DNA from: Alphaproteobacteria bacterium
GTDB lineage: Bacteria > Pseudomonadota > Alphaproteobacteria > Reyranellales > Reyranellaceae
DNA: 64,000 nucleotides
Assembly: GCA_017308235.1 (NCBI GenBank)
Contig: JAFKFL010000015.1
Coordinates: 62,001-126,000 of the forward strand
Direction: 5' to 3'
A model generated the notes under the pieces. It was not told the origin of the DNA. It saw only the letters and a list, made by a program, of their open reading frames with translations, and searched no databases. Below, piece by piece: positions 53,125 to 62,482 of this stretch. A program made the translations under genes and the position numbers. Numbering within the stretch: the first letter of the stretch is position 1; each line of letters begins with the position of its first letter.

Positions 53125-53748
53125 ATGAGCGACGCCTGGCCCTGGATCGTCGTCGCCGGGCTGGGCGCGTTCCACGGTCTCAATCCGGCCATGGGATGGC
53201 TGTTCGCCGTGGCGCTGGGACTGCATCGCCACGACCGCCATGTCGTCTGGCTCTCGCTGCTGCCGATTGCCGCCGGACACGCGCTGTCGGTCGCCCTCGT
53301 CGCCGCGGCCGTCGTCTCGATCGGCATGCTGATCGACGGCCGTGCGCTCTCCGTCGTCGCGGGCTTCGGCCTGATCGTGTGGGCGCTCTATCACTGGCGG
53401 TTCGGAGCGCGCCATCGTGTTCGCGTCGGACTGCAGACCGGTCTTCTTGGCCTTGGCCTATGGTCGTTCCTGATGGCGACCGCACACGGCGCGGGTCTGA
53501 TGCTGTGGCCGGCCCTGATGCCGCTCTGTTTTCCCGGCACCGCCGCCGCTTCTTCGGGTGGACCGCTCGTTCCAGCACTTGCCGGTGTCGGCCTGCATAC
53601 GCTCGCGATGCTGCTGGTCACCGGTGCGATCGCCGTCACGGTCTACGAATGGGTCGGGCTCGCCGCCCTGCGTCACGCCTGGATCAATCTCGACCTGATC
53701 TGGACCGTGGCGCTGATCGCGGCAGGCCTCTGGCTCATCGTCGGCTGA
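53125..53748 (+). CDS. polytopic membrane protein with HGLNP motif, possible metal transporter
   Basis: A 207-aa protein with about six hydrophobic segments. The first helix has GLGAFHGLNPAMGWLFAVALG and a loop PIAAGHA, both reminiscent of NiCoT/HupE-type metal permeases where His residues in such motifs bind the metal, but I cannot assign a named family. It follows the SBP56 gene by 12 bases, so it may supply or export the metal or handle the product of that enzyme. That link is inference from neighbourhood. Confidence 0.7.
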   Translation: MSDAWPWIVVAGLGAFHGLNPAMGWLFAVALGLHRHDRHVVWLSLLPIAAGHALSVALVAAAVVSIGMLIDGRALSVVAGFGLIVWALYHWRFGARHRVRVGLQTGLLGLGLWSFLMATAHGAGLMLWPALMPLCFPGTAAASSGGPLVPALAGVGLHTLAMLLVTGAIAVTVYEWVGLAALRHAWINLDLIWTVALIAAGLWLIVG

Positions 53749-53758
53749 CGACGCCGAC

Positions 53759-54637
53759 CTAACTGAGTTCCTTCAGTTTCTTGTCGACGGCGAGCAAATC
53801 GAGCCAGCTCTGGCGCTTGCTGGCGGGTGTGCGCAGCAGGAAGGCGGGATGGAAGGTCGGCATGGTCGGCAGCTCGCTGCCGTCGCCCATCCGGTAGTTC
53901 ACCCATTTGCCGCGCATGCGGGTGATGGTTTCTGTCGTGTCGAGCACGGCCTTGACCGACGTGCCGCCGGTCAGCACCAGAACCTTCGGCCGCGCGAGCT
54001 CGATATGGCGGCGCGTGAAGGCAAGGCACATCGCCTGCTCGGCGAGCGTCGGCGTGCGATTGCCGGGCGGCCGCCAGAACAGGATGTTGGTGATGTAGAA
54101 GCCGCCCTCGCGGGTGAGGCCGATCGCCGTCATCATGCGGTCCATCAGCTGGCCGCTCACACCGACGAACGGCTTGCCCAGCCGGTCCTCGTCGGCGCCC
54201 GGCGCCTCGCCCACGACCATGACCGGCGCACCGGGCGTGCCGTCGGCGAACACGGTGTTCTTCGCCGTGCGCTTCAGCGCGCAGCCGTCGAAGCCGCGCA
54301 CCGCTGCTTCCAGCTCGGCGATGGTGTTGCAGTTTTCGGCAAGCGCGCGAGCATCCTCCACGACCTGCGGCGATTCGATTGGCACGGGGCCACGCGCCGC
54401 GGGGGCCGGCGATGACGGTCGCAGTAGCGTCGGCGCGGCCGGGCGCGCGGCGGAGGTCTTCGCTCCCGGCGCCAAGGTCGTGACAGATGCTGGCGCAGCC
54501 TGGATCGGCGCCTGAGCCGGCCGGGGCAGGGCGAAGCGGTCGATCGGGTCCTCGCCTACCGCCTCGTCGATGCCCTGGTCGACATACCAGCGCAGCAGCG
54601 AGGCGAGCGCGTCGGGAGCGATCGCGGTATCTACCAT
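53759..54637 (-). CDS. family-4 uracil-DNA glycosylase
   Basis: A 292-aa protein with a 100-residue Pro/Ala-rich N-terminal region, then FDGCALKRTAKNTVFADG, the active-site GEAPGADEDRLGKPFVG and YITNILFWRPPGNRTP, HPAFLLR near the end. Family-4 enzymes carry a 4Fe-4S cluster and remove uracil from DNA. The usual CxxC before CAL is reduced to FDGC; other Cys (NCNTI, MCLAF) may complete the cluster, as in other alphaproteobacterial members. ATG 54637 shares its first base with the stop of the upstream acyltransferase-like gene, so the two are coupled. Confidence 0.88.
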   Translation of the reverse strand: MVDTAIAPDALASLLRWYVDQGIDEAVGEDPIDRFALPRPAQAPIQAAPASVTTLAPGAKTSAARPAAPTLLRPSSPAPAARGPVPIESPQVVEDARALAENCNTIAELEAAVRGFDGCALKRTAKNTVFADGTPGAPVMVVGEAPGADEDRLGKPFVGVSGQLMDRMMTAIGLTREGGFYITNILFWRPPGNRTPTLAEQAMCLAFTRRHIELARPKVLVLTGGTSVKAVLDTTETITRMRGKWVNYRMGDGSELPTMPTFHPAFLLRTPASKRQSWLDLLAVDKKLKELS

Positions 54638-55659
54638 CACAGACTCTTCACGAACGCGCCCAGGATCGGCGCCCACATCGCGGCGTCGGCGTGGCTCGCC
54701 AGATGACCCTTGTCCGAGGGCAATTCCACGTAGGTGATGTCGAGGCCGGCCTTGCGCATATCGCTCACATAGGCTGGACACTGCGCGATGTCGAAAAGTT
54801 TGTCCGTTTTCGACTGCACGTAGAGGATCTTCGCGGTCATCTTCTTGTACTGGCCGGTGATGTCGAACGAATCGATCGCCCGGCGAAGCGTCACCAGCGA
54901 ATGGGCATCATAGATCTTGGCCCAGCTGCGCGCCGCCGCCTTGGCCTCGCGCTCGGCCTGGCCGTAGTTCAGCAGGGTCTCGTAGCGGATCTGTTCCAAA
55001 GTCGCCGCCACGCCGCCCTTCTCATAATACCAGCCACCGTTCCAGTTCGGGTCGCTCGCCAGCCGCTTCTGCAACTGCGCGAGCCCGCCCAGCCGCGACG
55101 GCGCGCGTGGCGCGCTGACCGACGGCACGATCGCCGTCATGAAGCCCGGATAGGAGGCGGCCCACTGGAACGACTGGAAGCCGCCCATCGATGGGCCGAT
55201 CACCGCGACCAGTCGCGGGATGCCGAACGAATCGACCAAAAGCTTCTGGCTCGCCACCATGTCGCGGAGCGTGATCTCGGGGAACGTCGGCCCATAGGGC
55301 TTCTTCGTGCGCGGATCGATCGCATTGGGTCCGCTGCTACCGTGGGCCGATCCCAGCGCATTTACCGCGATCACGAAATGGCGATCCGTGTCGACCGCCT
55401 TGCCCGGCCCGATCAGCGCATCGAACCACCCCGCTGATCCCTCGGCGACGCCGCGGCCTGCCTTGCCCTTGGCATTGCGGCCGGCCGCGTGATGGCTCGA
55501 GGTGTAGCCGTGCACGACCAGGATGGCGTTGTCGCGTTGTGGCGTCAGCGTGCCGTAGGTCTCGTAGGCGAGTTCGAGAACCGGCAAGCTTTTCCCATTT
55601 TCAAGCTGGAAATCGCGCGCTGTGAAGGTTTTGCTCTCGATTTCCGTCAACTCAGCCAT
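54637..55659 (-). CDS. homoserine O-acetyltransferase-like alpha/beta hydrolase (MetX family)
   Basis: A 340-aa MetX-fold protein: [21 protein letters not shown], then [16 protein letters not shown], nucleophile [13 protein letters not shown], acid in SKTDKLFD and a His in [10 protein letters not shown]. This triad and order fit homoserine O-acetyltransferases (methionine synthesis), although paralogues in other pathways share the fold. ATG 55659 ([10 protein letters not shown]) is preferred; the frame extends far upstream without a start signal. Divergent from ETF-QO with a 118-base spacer. Confidence 0.85.
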   Translation of the reverse strand: MAELTEIESKTFTARDFQLENGKSLPVLELAYETYGTLTPQRDNAILVVHGYTSSHHAAGRNAKGKAGRGVAEGSAGWFDALIGPGKAVDTDRHFVIAVNALGSAHGSSGPNAIDPRTKKPYGPTFPEITLRDMVASQKLLVDSFGIPRLVAVIGPSMGGFQSFQWAASYPGFMTAIVPSVSAPRAPSRLGGLAQLQKRLASDPNWNGGWYYEKGGVAATLEQIRYETLLNYGQAEREAKAAARSWAKIYDAHSLVTLRRAIDSFDITGQYKKMTAKILYVQSKTDKLFDIAQCPAYVSDMRKAGLDITYVELPSDKGHLASHADAAMWAPILGAFVKSL

Positions 55660-55777
55660 GGGAATGCCCCTTTCGACAGGTAGCGATCCTGCGCCCGACA
55701 GGCTATTTACGAACAAAAGGATCGCCGCCGGTCTGGGCGACGTCCATCTGGAAAAGGCACTGCAGAGCGAGACGGGA

Positions 55778-57433
55778 ATGGCACGCGAGTCAATGGAATA
55801 CGACGTGGTGATCGTTGGCGGTGGCCCGGCAGGCCTCTCTGCGGCGATCCGGCTGAAGCAGCTTGCCGCGGAGCGCAACCACGACGTGTCGGTCTGCGTG
55901 CTGGAGAAGGGCTCCGAGGTCGGCGCCCACATCCTGTCCGGCGCGGTGATCGACCCGGTCGCCATCAACGAGCTCATTCCCGACTGGAAGGAGAAGGGCG
56001 CGCCGATCGAGACGGCGGTCACGGACGACCAGTTCCTGTGGCTCACCAAGACCGGCTCGTTCCGCTTCCCCAATGCGTTCATGCCGAGGCTGATGAACAA
56101 TCACGGCAACTACATCGTGAGCCTGGGCGAGGTCTGCCGCTGGCTCGGCCAGCAGGCCGAGGCGCTGGGCGTCGAGATCTATCCCGGCTTTGCCGCTGCC
56201 GAGGTGCTGTACAACGACGACGGCTCGGTGAGGGGCGTGGCCACCGGCGATATGGGCATCGCCAAGGACGGCCATCACAAGGACAGCTACACCGAAGGCA
56301 TGGAGCTGCTCGCCAAGTACACGCTGATCGCCGAAGGCGCGCGCGGCTCGCTCGCCAAGACCATCATGACCCAGTTCGAGCTACGCGCCGGAGTCGATCC
56401 GCAGAAATTCGGCATTGGGCTGAAGGAGCTGTGGCAGGTCGATCCGGCCAAATTCAAGAAAGGCCTGGTCGTGCACTCGCAGGGTTGGCCATTGTCGGAG
56501 ACCGGAAGCCAGGGCGGCTCCTTCATGTACCATTTCGGCGATAACCTGGTGGCGATCGGCTTCGTCGTCCATCTCTCGTACGAAAACCCCTATATCTCGC
56601 CGTTCGACGAGTTCCAGCGCTTCAAGACCCATCCCGAGGTCGCGAAGTACCTGCAGGGCGGCAAGCGACTGTCGTACGGCGCGCGCGCGATCAACGAGGG
56701 CGGCCTGCAATCGGTGCCCAAGCTCGTCTTCCCGGGCGGTGCGCTGATCGGCTGTGCCGCGGGCTTCGTCAACCTGCCGCGCATCAAGGGCAGCCACAAT
56801 GCCATCAAGAGCGGCATGCTGGCCGCCGAGTCGGCGTTCGAGGCTTTGGTCGCCGGCAAGACCGGCGGCGATGAGCTGATCGCCTATCCGGTGAAGCTCA
56901 AGGCCTCATGGATCTGGAAGGATCTCTACAAGGTGCGCAACGTGAAGCCGGCGCTGAAGTGGGGCACGGTGTTGGGCACGCTCTACGGCGGCTTGGACAT
57001 GTGGCTGCACGATCTTGGGCTTCGCGTGCCGTGGACGCTGCGCCATCACAAGGCCGACCACGAGTGCTTGCGGCCGGCGTCGGAATTCCAGCCGATCCAG
57101 TATCCCAAGCCGGACGGCGTGCTTTCGTTTGACAAGCTTTCGTCGGTGTTCCTGTCGAGCACCAACCACGAGGAAGACCAGCCGGTCCATCTCAAGTTGC
57201 GTGATCCCTCGATCCCGATCGCGGTCAATTTGCCGCTCTACGCCGAGCCTGCGCAGCGTTATTGTCCGGCTGGCGTTTATGAAGTCGTCACCGGTGACGG
57301 CGGCCAGCCCCGGTTCCAGATCAACGCGCAGAACTGCGTCCACTGCAAGACATGCGACATCAAGGACCCCGCGCAGAACATCGACTGGGTGGTCCCCGAA
57401 GGCGGCGGTGGCCCCAACTATCCCAACATGTGA
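55778..57433 (+). CDS. electron transfer flavoprotein-ubiquinone oxidoreductase
   Basis: A 551-aa enzyme, the usual ETF-QO length. [20 protein letters not shown] is the FAD motif, [19 protein letters not shown] follows, and the C-terminus has the 4Fe-4S ligands [12 protein letters not shown] with a Cys upstream (YCPAG). It passes electrons from acyl-CoA dehydrogenases through ETF to ubiquinone in the inner membrane. ATG 55778 (MARESMEYD) is preferred; an ATG 15 bases later is also plausible. Consistent with the many CoA-ester genes here. Confidence 0.95.
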   Translation: MARESMEYDVVIVGGGPAGLSAAIRLKQLAAERNHDVSVCVLEKGSEVGAHILSGAVIDPVAINELIPDWKEKGAPIETAVTDDQFLWLTKTGSFRFPNAFMPRLMNNHGNYIVSLGEVCRWLGQQAEALGVEIYPGFAAAEVLYNDDGSVRGVATGDMGIAKDGHHKDSYTEGMELLAKYTLIAEGARGSLAKTIMTQFELRAGVDPQKFGIGLKELWQVDPAKFKKGLVVHSQGWPLSETGSQGGSFMYHFGDNLVAIGFVVHLSYENPYISPFDEFQRFKTHPEVAKYLQGGKRLSYGARAINEGGLQSVPKLVFPGGALIGCAAGFVNLPRIKGSHNAIKSGMLAAESAFEALVAGKTGGDELIAYPVKLKASWIWKDLYKVRNVKPALKWGTVLGTLYGGLDMWLHDLGLRVPWTLRHHKADHECLRPASEFQPIQYPKPDGVLSFDKLSSVFLSSTNHEEDQPVHLKLRDPSIPIAVNLPLYAEPAQRYCPAGVYEVVTGDGGQPRFQINAQNCVHCKTCDIKDPAQNIDWVVPEGGGGPNYPNM

Positions 57434-57438
57434 CAGGC

Positions 57439-59211
57439 ATGCGATCCAAATCCCTCGCGCTGTTGTTGACGATCCCGCTGCTGGCGTTGCCTCTCTCAGG
57501 GCATGCGCAATCCGGCGGGCAGGCGCCAAAGCAGTCGCTCAATCTCCCGCAGCGCACCGTGCCGGCGAAGACGAGCTCGATCGATGGGCGTTACCTCGCG
57601 GCTCGCGTGGCCGAGGAGGATCACGACTACGAAGGCGGCGCCCTCCAGCTCGACCAGGCCCTCGCCCAGAACCCGGGCGATCCGGTGCTGCTCTATGCCG
57701 CTTTCCGCATGCACACCTACGCCGGCCACTTCGACGTGGCGGCAAAGCTCGCGCCGCGGGTGCTGGCGGCCAAGCCCGGCGACGGGTTCGCCAACCTCGT
57801 GCTCACGCTCGAGCAGGTGAAACGCGGCGACTACAAGAAGGCCGAGCAGCAGCTCGCCAAGATCGGCGCCGAGAACCAGCTGGGACCGTTGCGCGAATTC
57901 GTGATCGCCTGGCTGAAGGTGGGCGAGAAGGACTTTGCCGCGGCGCGCGATATCCTCGCAAAGCTGAAGCCCAAGGAGGGCGATCGCTCGGAGGCGCCAT
58001 CGCTCATCATCCGCGCCCAGATCGACGAGCTGGCCGGTGACCGCGCCGCCGCCGAGGCGAAGTACCGCCGCGCAATCGAGCTCGATCCGGCAGGGTTGCG
58101 CATTACGGTTTCGGCGGCCGAGGGGCTTCGCCGCCTCGGCAAGACCGCCGATGCGCAGGCGCTTCTTAAGGCCTATGGCGAGAAGAACAGCGACTCCGTC
58201 GTCATGGACGGTTTGCTCGCCGCCAATGCGTCCGCGACCAAGCCGCCGACGCCGGCCTCGGGCATCGCCGAGATCATGTTCGATATTGGCGGCATCCTGG
58301 GATCCGATCAGCGCAATGAGCGCACCGATCTCGCCCTGATCTTCGAGCAGCTCGCCGTCGAACTGAAGCCCGATCTCGATTTCGGCTGGCTGATGATCGC
58401 TGGCATCTACGAGCAGTTCGGCAACAACGCCAAGGCCGTGACGGCCCTCGGCAAGATCGGCACCATTTCGCCGCTCTACTGGCAGGCCCGGATGCGGGCC
58501 GCCACGCTCGAGGCGCAGGACGGCAACATCGACCAGGCGGCGCAACGCCTGCGGACGATGGTCGCCGACAAGCCGGACCGCATCGACGCCGCGCTCACCC
58601 TCGCCGATCTGCTGCGCACCAAGGAACGCTTCAAGGACGCGGTGGCCGCCTACGACACCGCGATCCTGCGCATCAAGACGCCCGACGAGAAATACTGGCC
58701 GGTCTACTTCGGGCGCGGGATCTGCCTCGAACGGATCAAACAATGGCCGCGCGCCGAAGCCGACATGAAGAAGGCGCTCGAGCTCTCTCCCGACCAGCCC
58801 TACGTGTTGAACTATCTCGGCTACAGCTGGATCGACCAGGGCATGCATCTCGACGAAGGCATGAAGATGCTGAAGCGGGCAACTGAGCTGCGGCCCGATG
58901 ATGGTGCCATCACCGACTCGGTCGGCTGGGCCTACTATCGCCTCGGCCAGTTCGACGAGGCCGTGAAGTGGCTCGAGCGCGCGAGCGAGCAGAAGGGCGA
59001 CGACGCCACCGTCGTCGAGCATCTGGGCGATGCCTACTGGCATGTCGGCCGCTTCCGCGAGGCCCGCTTCGAATGGTTGCGGGCGATCAACCAGAAGCCC
59101 GACAAGGACCGGCTACCGATCCTGCAGGACAAGCTCGACAAGGGGCTCAACTCGTCCAACGACAAGCCGACCGTCTACGAGAAGGCCGCCGAAAAGAACC
59201 AGGGTGGCTGA
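57439..59211 (+). CDS. secreted tetratricopeptide repeat protein
   Basis: A 590-aa protein with a signal peptide MRSKSLALLLTIPLLALPLSGHAQ. The rest is predicted helical with many TPR units (for example AEAKYRRAIELDPAGLR, AEADMKKALELSPDQPYVLN, EGMKMLKRATELRPDDGAIT). TPR proteins scaffold complexes; no catalytic domain is seen. Probably periplasmic. It lies 5 bases after ETF-QO and its end overlaps or abuts ispE, so it belongs to that transcript. Confidence 0.9.
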   Translation: MRSKSLALLLTIPLLALPLSGHAQSGGQAPKQSLNLPQRTVPAKTSSIDGRYLAARVAEEDHDYEGGALQLDQALAQNPGDPVLLYAAFRMHTYAGHFDVAAKLAPRVLAAKPGDGFANLVLTLEQVKRGDYKKAEQQLAKIGAENQLGPLREFVIAWLKVGEKDFAAARDILAKLKPKEGDRSEAPSLIIRAQIDELAGDRAAAEAKYRRAIELDPAGLRITVSAAEGLRRLGKTADAQALLKAYGEKNSDSVVMDGLLAANASATKPPTPASGIAEIMFDIGGILGSDQRNERTDLALIFEQLAVELKPDLDFGWLMIAGIYEQFGNNAKAVTALGKIGTISPLYWQARMRAATLEAQDGNIDQAAQRLRTMVADKPDRIDAALTLADLLRTKERFKDAVAAYDTAILRIKTPDEKYWPVYFGRGICLERIKQWPRAEADMKKALELSPDQPYVLNYLGYSWIDQGMHLDEGMKMLKRATELRPDDGAITDSVGWAYYRLGQFDEAVKWLERASEQKGDDATVVEHLGDAYWHVGRFREARFEWLRAINQKPDKDRLPILQDKLDKGLNSSNDKPTVYEKAAEKNQGG

Positions 59212-59221
59212 CCAGCCGACA

Positions 59222-60082
59222 ATGTCGGTTGAAACCGAGACCGCGCCCGAGATCGCACGCGCCAAGGTCAATCTCTGGCTGAACGTCGTCGGCCGCCGTG
59301 ACGATGGCTATCATCTGCTGCACTCGCTGGTGGCCTTCGCCGATCTCGGTGACACGCTCGAGATCGCACCGGCGGAAGACCTCTCGCTGGTCATCGATGG
59401 CCTGGGCGCCGCAGTGCTATCGGCCGACACGGACAACCTCGTGCTCAAGGCAGCACGGCTGCTCGCGGCCGAGTCAGGCGTCAGGGCGGGCGCTGCCTTT
59501 CGGCTCACCAAGCGGATTCCCATGGCCGCCGGCCTGGGCGGTGGCTCGGCCGATGCTGCCGCGGCCCTGCGCGGTCTCGATCGCCTCTGGCGGCTCGATG
59601 CGCCGCCCGCACGCCTGTCCGCACTGGCGGCTCGGCTGGGGGCCGATGTACCGATGTGCCTGCACCAGCGTCCCTGCATCGCCAGCGGTGTCGGTGAGAA
59701 GCTCGATCCTGCGCCGCCATTGCCGGGCTGCGGCATGTTGTTGGTCAATCCTGGCATTCCCTTGTCGACGCCGGAGGTCTTTGCCGCGCGACGTGGCGAT
59801 TTCTCACCGGTGCGACCGATCGACCGGCCGTGGACGGACCTTGCCGGCCTCGTGGCGGCTCTCGCCATCCGCGGCAACGATCTCACCGATGCTGCTGCTG
59901 CCCGTCTGCCGGTCGTGGGCGAGATGCTGTCGGCGCTGCGCCGGACCTCCGGCGTGCGCTATGCCGCCATGAGCGGCAGCGGCGCCACCTGCTTTGCGCT
60001 CTACGACGCGGTCGCCGACGCCGGGCGCGCCGCGCGGGATCTACCCGCATCGTGGTGGCACTACGCCGGTCGTCTGGCCTGA
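59222..60082 (+). CDS. ispE: 4-diphosphocytidyl-2-C-methyl-D-erythritol kinase
   Basis: A 286-aa GHMP kinase. ARAKVNLWLNVVGRRDDGYH is the conserved IspE opening, then the phosphate loop PMAAGLGGGSADAAAALRGL, and AMSGSGATCFALY near the end. It phosphorylates CDP-methylerythritol in the non-mevalonate (MEP) isoprenoid pathway. A GTG at 59204 is an alternative start; the ATG at 59222 is used. Followed directly by a large inverted repeat. Confidence 0.95.
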   Translation: MSVETETAPEIARAKVNLWLNVVGRRDDGYHLLHSLVAFADLGDTLEIAPAEDLSLVIDGLGAAVLSADTDNLVLKAARLLAAESGVRAGAAFRLTKRIPMAAGLGGGSADAAAALRGLDRLWRLDAPPARLSALAARLGADVPMCLHQRPCIASGVGEKLDPAPPLPGCGMLLVNPGIPLSTPEVFAARRGDFSPVRPIDRPWTDLAGLVAALAIRGNDLTDAAAARLPVVGEMLSALRRTSGVRYAAMSGSGATCFALYDAVADAGRAARDLPASWWHYAGRLA

Positions 60083-60083
60083 C

Positions 60084-60154
60084 TCTTCCGGACCGCGAGC
60101 GTCTCGCTCGCTCATCCGGTGCATGAGCGAGCGAGACGCTCGCGGTCCGGAAGA
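60084..60154. repeat. perfect 32-bp inverted repeat, family A copy 2
   Basis: 32-base arms (60084-60115 and 60123-60154) match perfectly around a 7-base loop. The core TTCCGGACCGCGAGC is shared with 44630-44708. It fills the gap between the convergent ispE and ctaA-SEL1 genes, ending right at the stop codon of the latter, and would act as a very stable bidirectional terminator hairpin. Confidence 0.85.
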
Positions 60155-62482
60155 CTAACGCTTCGCGAGCGCTTGCTTGAGCGCGAGATAGAGGTCCCTC
60201 GACGGTTCGCCGGTTTCCGTGATCCCGGCATTCTTCTGGAAGTTCTTGATGGCGTTGCGCGTCATCGGCCCCAGGGCGCCGTCCGGCTTGTCCTTGAGCA
60301 GCTTGAGATCGAGCAGGGCCTGCTGGATGGCGCGCACCTGCTCGACCTTGTCGTTCGGCCAGGCGACTTCCGGCGCGTTGGATGTCGAAGAGAGGGTTTG
60401 GCCTGTCGGTGCCGAAGGTGCTGACGAAGATGCCGACGGCAAGGCGGGCGACGGCAATTGGCCTGGCCGCTGTGGCGATGTCGCCTCGACGATCTGCTTG
60501 ATCTCGCGTTGTCCCATGTCCTGCGCGCGCTGCAGTTCGACAGGCGTCATGACCCGGCGCAGGTTTTCCGAGCGGCGCGCGGCGTTCTTGGCAAGCGGCG
60601 TTTCCTTGTTGTCATGCGAGCGGCGTTCGAACTGCTCGGCCATGCCATACCAGGCGACGGCGGTCGCATTGTCCTTGGGTGCCGCATCGCCCTGTTCGTA
60701 GATGTCGCCCAACGCAAACATCGAGGCGGTCATGCCCTGATGCGCCGCCGCCAGCAGCAGCCTGACCGCTTCGCCGCCGTCGCGCGCCACGCCTTTGCCC
60801 TCGCGCAGCATCAGCGCGAGATTGTGCTCGGCGACCGGAAGGCCCTTGTCCGACGCGCGGCGGTACCAATCGGCGGCGCGCGTCGAGCTTCGTTCGACGA
60901 CAAAGCCACTTTCGTACATGACGCCGACATTGAACGCCGCTTCGGGGGAACCGAGCTCGGCGGCGCGCAGCATCCAGCCGGCGCCGGCCTGCGGATCCTT
61001 GGCGACACCGACACCGAGGATGAGGCGGCGCGACAGCTCCGCCATCGCCAGCAGATTATGGGCTTCGGCCTGGGCGCGAAGCTGTTCGATCGGCCATGCC
61101 GCCGGGTCTCCGGTCGGCGTCGCCTCCGCAGCACCCGGCTTGGGCGCCGAGGGGGCGGGAGGTGCCATTTCGGCAGCGCTCGGTGGCGGCGGTGGCTCGG
61201 TTGGCGCCGGCAGGGAAACGTCGCTGCCAAAGGCCGGCGGCCGTGCGACGGCGACGTTCTCCTTCTTGTCGCCCGGGGCCGCTGCCTCACGCCGTTCCAG
61301 CAGCGATGGCCACTTGAGGGCGATGAACGCAAAAGCGGCAACCACGACGACAGCCGCCAACAGACCGAGCAGCGCACGAGAGGAAGATGCGGGTGCTTTG
61401 CGCGCTGCCGACTTGTCCGCCGCCGATTTATCCGCCACCGACTTATCTGAAAGACTGCTCATCCCCGGGACAATAACCGAGAGGGCGCGCGCTGGAGAAG
61501 GCGCGGCACGGTGGCGCACGACGATCAGCGTCGTCAGCAGCAGGACCGCGCCGGCCTGGTGCATCGAGGCGAGCGCGATATCGACACCGCTCAGGATGGT
61601 GGCGACGCCGAGGCAGAATTGCACCAGGACCATGGCACCCGCGGCATAGGTCTCGGGCCGCCGCGCGCGCCAGGCCATCGCCAGCACACCCAGGGCCAGA
61701 AGCTTGGCGAGCCAGCGATGGATGAACTGCACCGTCGTGCCGTTCTCGGAGATGTTGATCCACCACGGTGAGCGGTCGAACATCCCGGGCGGGATCCAGT
61801 ATCCCGACATTGTGGGGAAGGTGTTGTGCGAGAGACCGGCGCGCAGGCCGGCCATCAACGCACCGAACGTCATCACCACGAACACGAAGGCCATCAGACC
61901 GGTGGCCTCGCGCCGCGTCTTGCGATCGTCGCGTCGGCTGCTCTGCGGGCCAAGCTCGAGGATCAGCCAGACCGTGTAGGCATAGAGCGCTACGGCGGCC
62001 AGCAGATGCGCGGCCAGGCGGTAGTGGCTCACCGAGGGGCGGTCGACCAGCCCCGAGGCGACCATCGCCCAGCCCAAAACGCCTTGGAGTCCGCCCAGGA
62101 CCAGCAGCGCCACAAGTCGCGGCTTGAGGCCAGGCGAGAGGCGTCCACTCAACCAGAACCAGAGGAGGGGTACGGCGACGACAAGGCCGATCAGCCGTCC
62201 CCACAGGCGATGAATGAATTCCAGCCAGTAGATCTGCTTGAACTGTGCAACGGTGAAATCGGAATTGACCAGCCGTCCCTGCGGCGAGGCGAGGTATTCC
62301 TTCAACTCCGCCTGCCAGGCCTGCTCGGTTATCGGCGGCACGACGCCGGTAACGGGCTTCCATTCGACCATCGACAGGCCGGACTCGGTCAGTCGCGTGA
62401 GCGCGCCGAGCACGATCATGACGAAGATCATCGCCGCAACGACGATCAGCCAGCTCCGCACAATGGGGGGAACGGTCTTCAT
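60155..62482 (-). CDS. ctaA: heme A synthase fused in frame to a SEL1/peptidoglycan-binding protein
   Basis: About 775 aa from ATG 62482. Residues 1-340 are a full CtaA: LTRLTESGLSMVEWKPVTG, LEFIHRLWGRLIGLV, NTFPTMSGYW, QFIHRWLAKLLALG and ASMHQAGAVLLL with the heme His residues. CtaA oxidises heme O to heme A for cytochrome aa3. After VIVPGM the frame continues, without stop, into SLSDKSVADKSAADKSAARK, a second TM anchor, a Pro-rich linker, several SEL1 repeats (for example AAFNVGVMYESGF) and a C-terminal peptidoglycan-binding domain (PDGALGPMTRNAIKNFQ). The second half looks like a separate gene whose start may be ATG 61462, which lacks a good RBS. So either a real fusion or overlapping genes. 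Confidence 0.82.
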   Translation of the reverse strand: MKTVPPIVRSWLIVVAAMIFVMIVLGALTRLTESGLSMVEWKPVTGVVPPITEQAWQAELKEYLASPQGRLVNSDFTVAQFKQIYWLEFIHRLWGRLIGLVVAVPLLWFWLSGRLSPGLKPRLVALLVLGGLQGVLGWAMVASGLVDRPSVSHYRLAAHLLAAVALYAYTVWLILELGPQSSRRDDRKTRREATGLMAFVFVVMTFGALMAGLRAGLSHNTFPTMSGYWIPPGMFDRSPWWINISENGTTVQFIHRWLAKLLALGVLAMAWRARRPETYAAGAMVLVQFCLGVATILSGVDIALASMHQAGAVLLLTTLIVVRHRAAPSPARALSVIVPGMSSLSDKSVADKSAADKSAARKAPASSSRALLGLLAAVVVVAAFAFIALKWPSLLERREAAAPGDKKENVAVARPPAFGSDVSLPAPTEPPPPPSAAEMAPPAPSAPKPGAAEATPTGDPAAWPIEQLRAQAEAHNLLAMAELSRRLILGVGVAKDPQAGAGWMLRAAELGSPEAAFNVGVMYESGFVVERSSTRAADWYRRASDKGLPVAEHNLALMLREGKGVARDGGEAVRLLLAAAHQGMTASMFALGDIYEQGDAAPKDNATAVAWYGMAEQFERRSHDNKETPLAKNAARRSENLRRVMTPVELQRAQDMGQREIKQIVEATSPQRPGQLPSPALPSASSSAPSAPTGQTLSSTSNAPEVAWPNDKVEQVRAIQQALLDLKLLKDKPDGALGPMTRNAIKNFQKNAGITETGEPSRDLYLALKQALAKR

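Noticed and set aside
55660-55777. Possible SAM-II-like leader before the MetX-like gene
   Set aside because: Short CCTG/CAGG pairing exists but the conserved SAM-II core is not present and the 118-base spacer is shared with a divergent gene.
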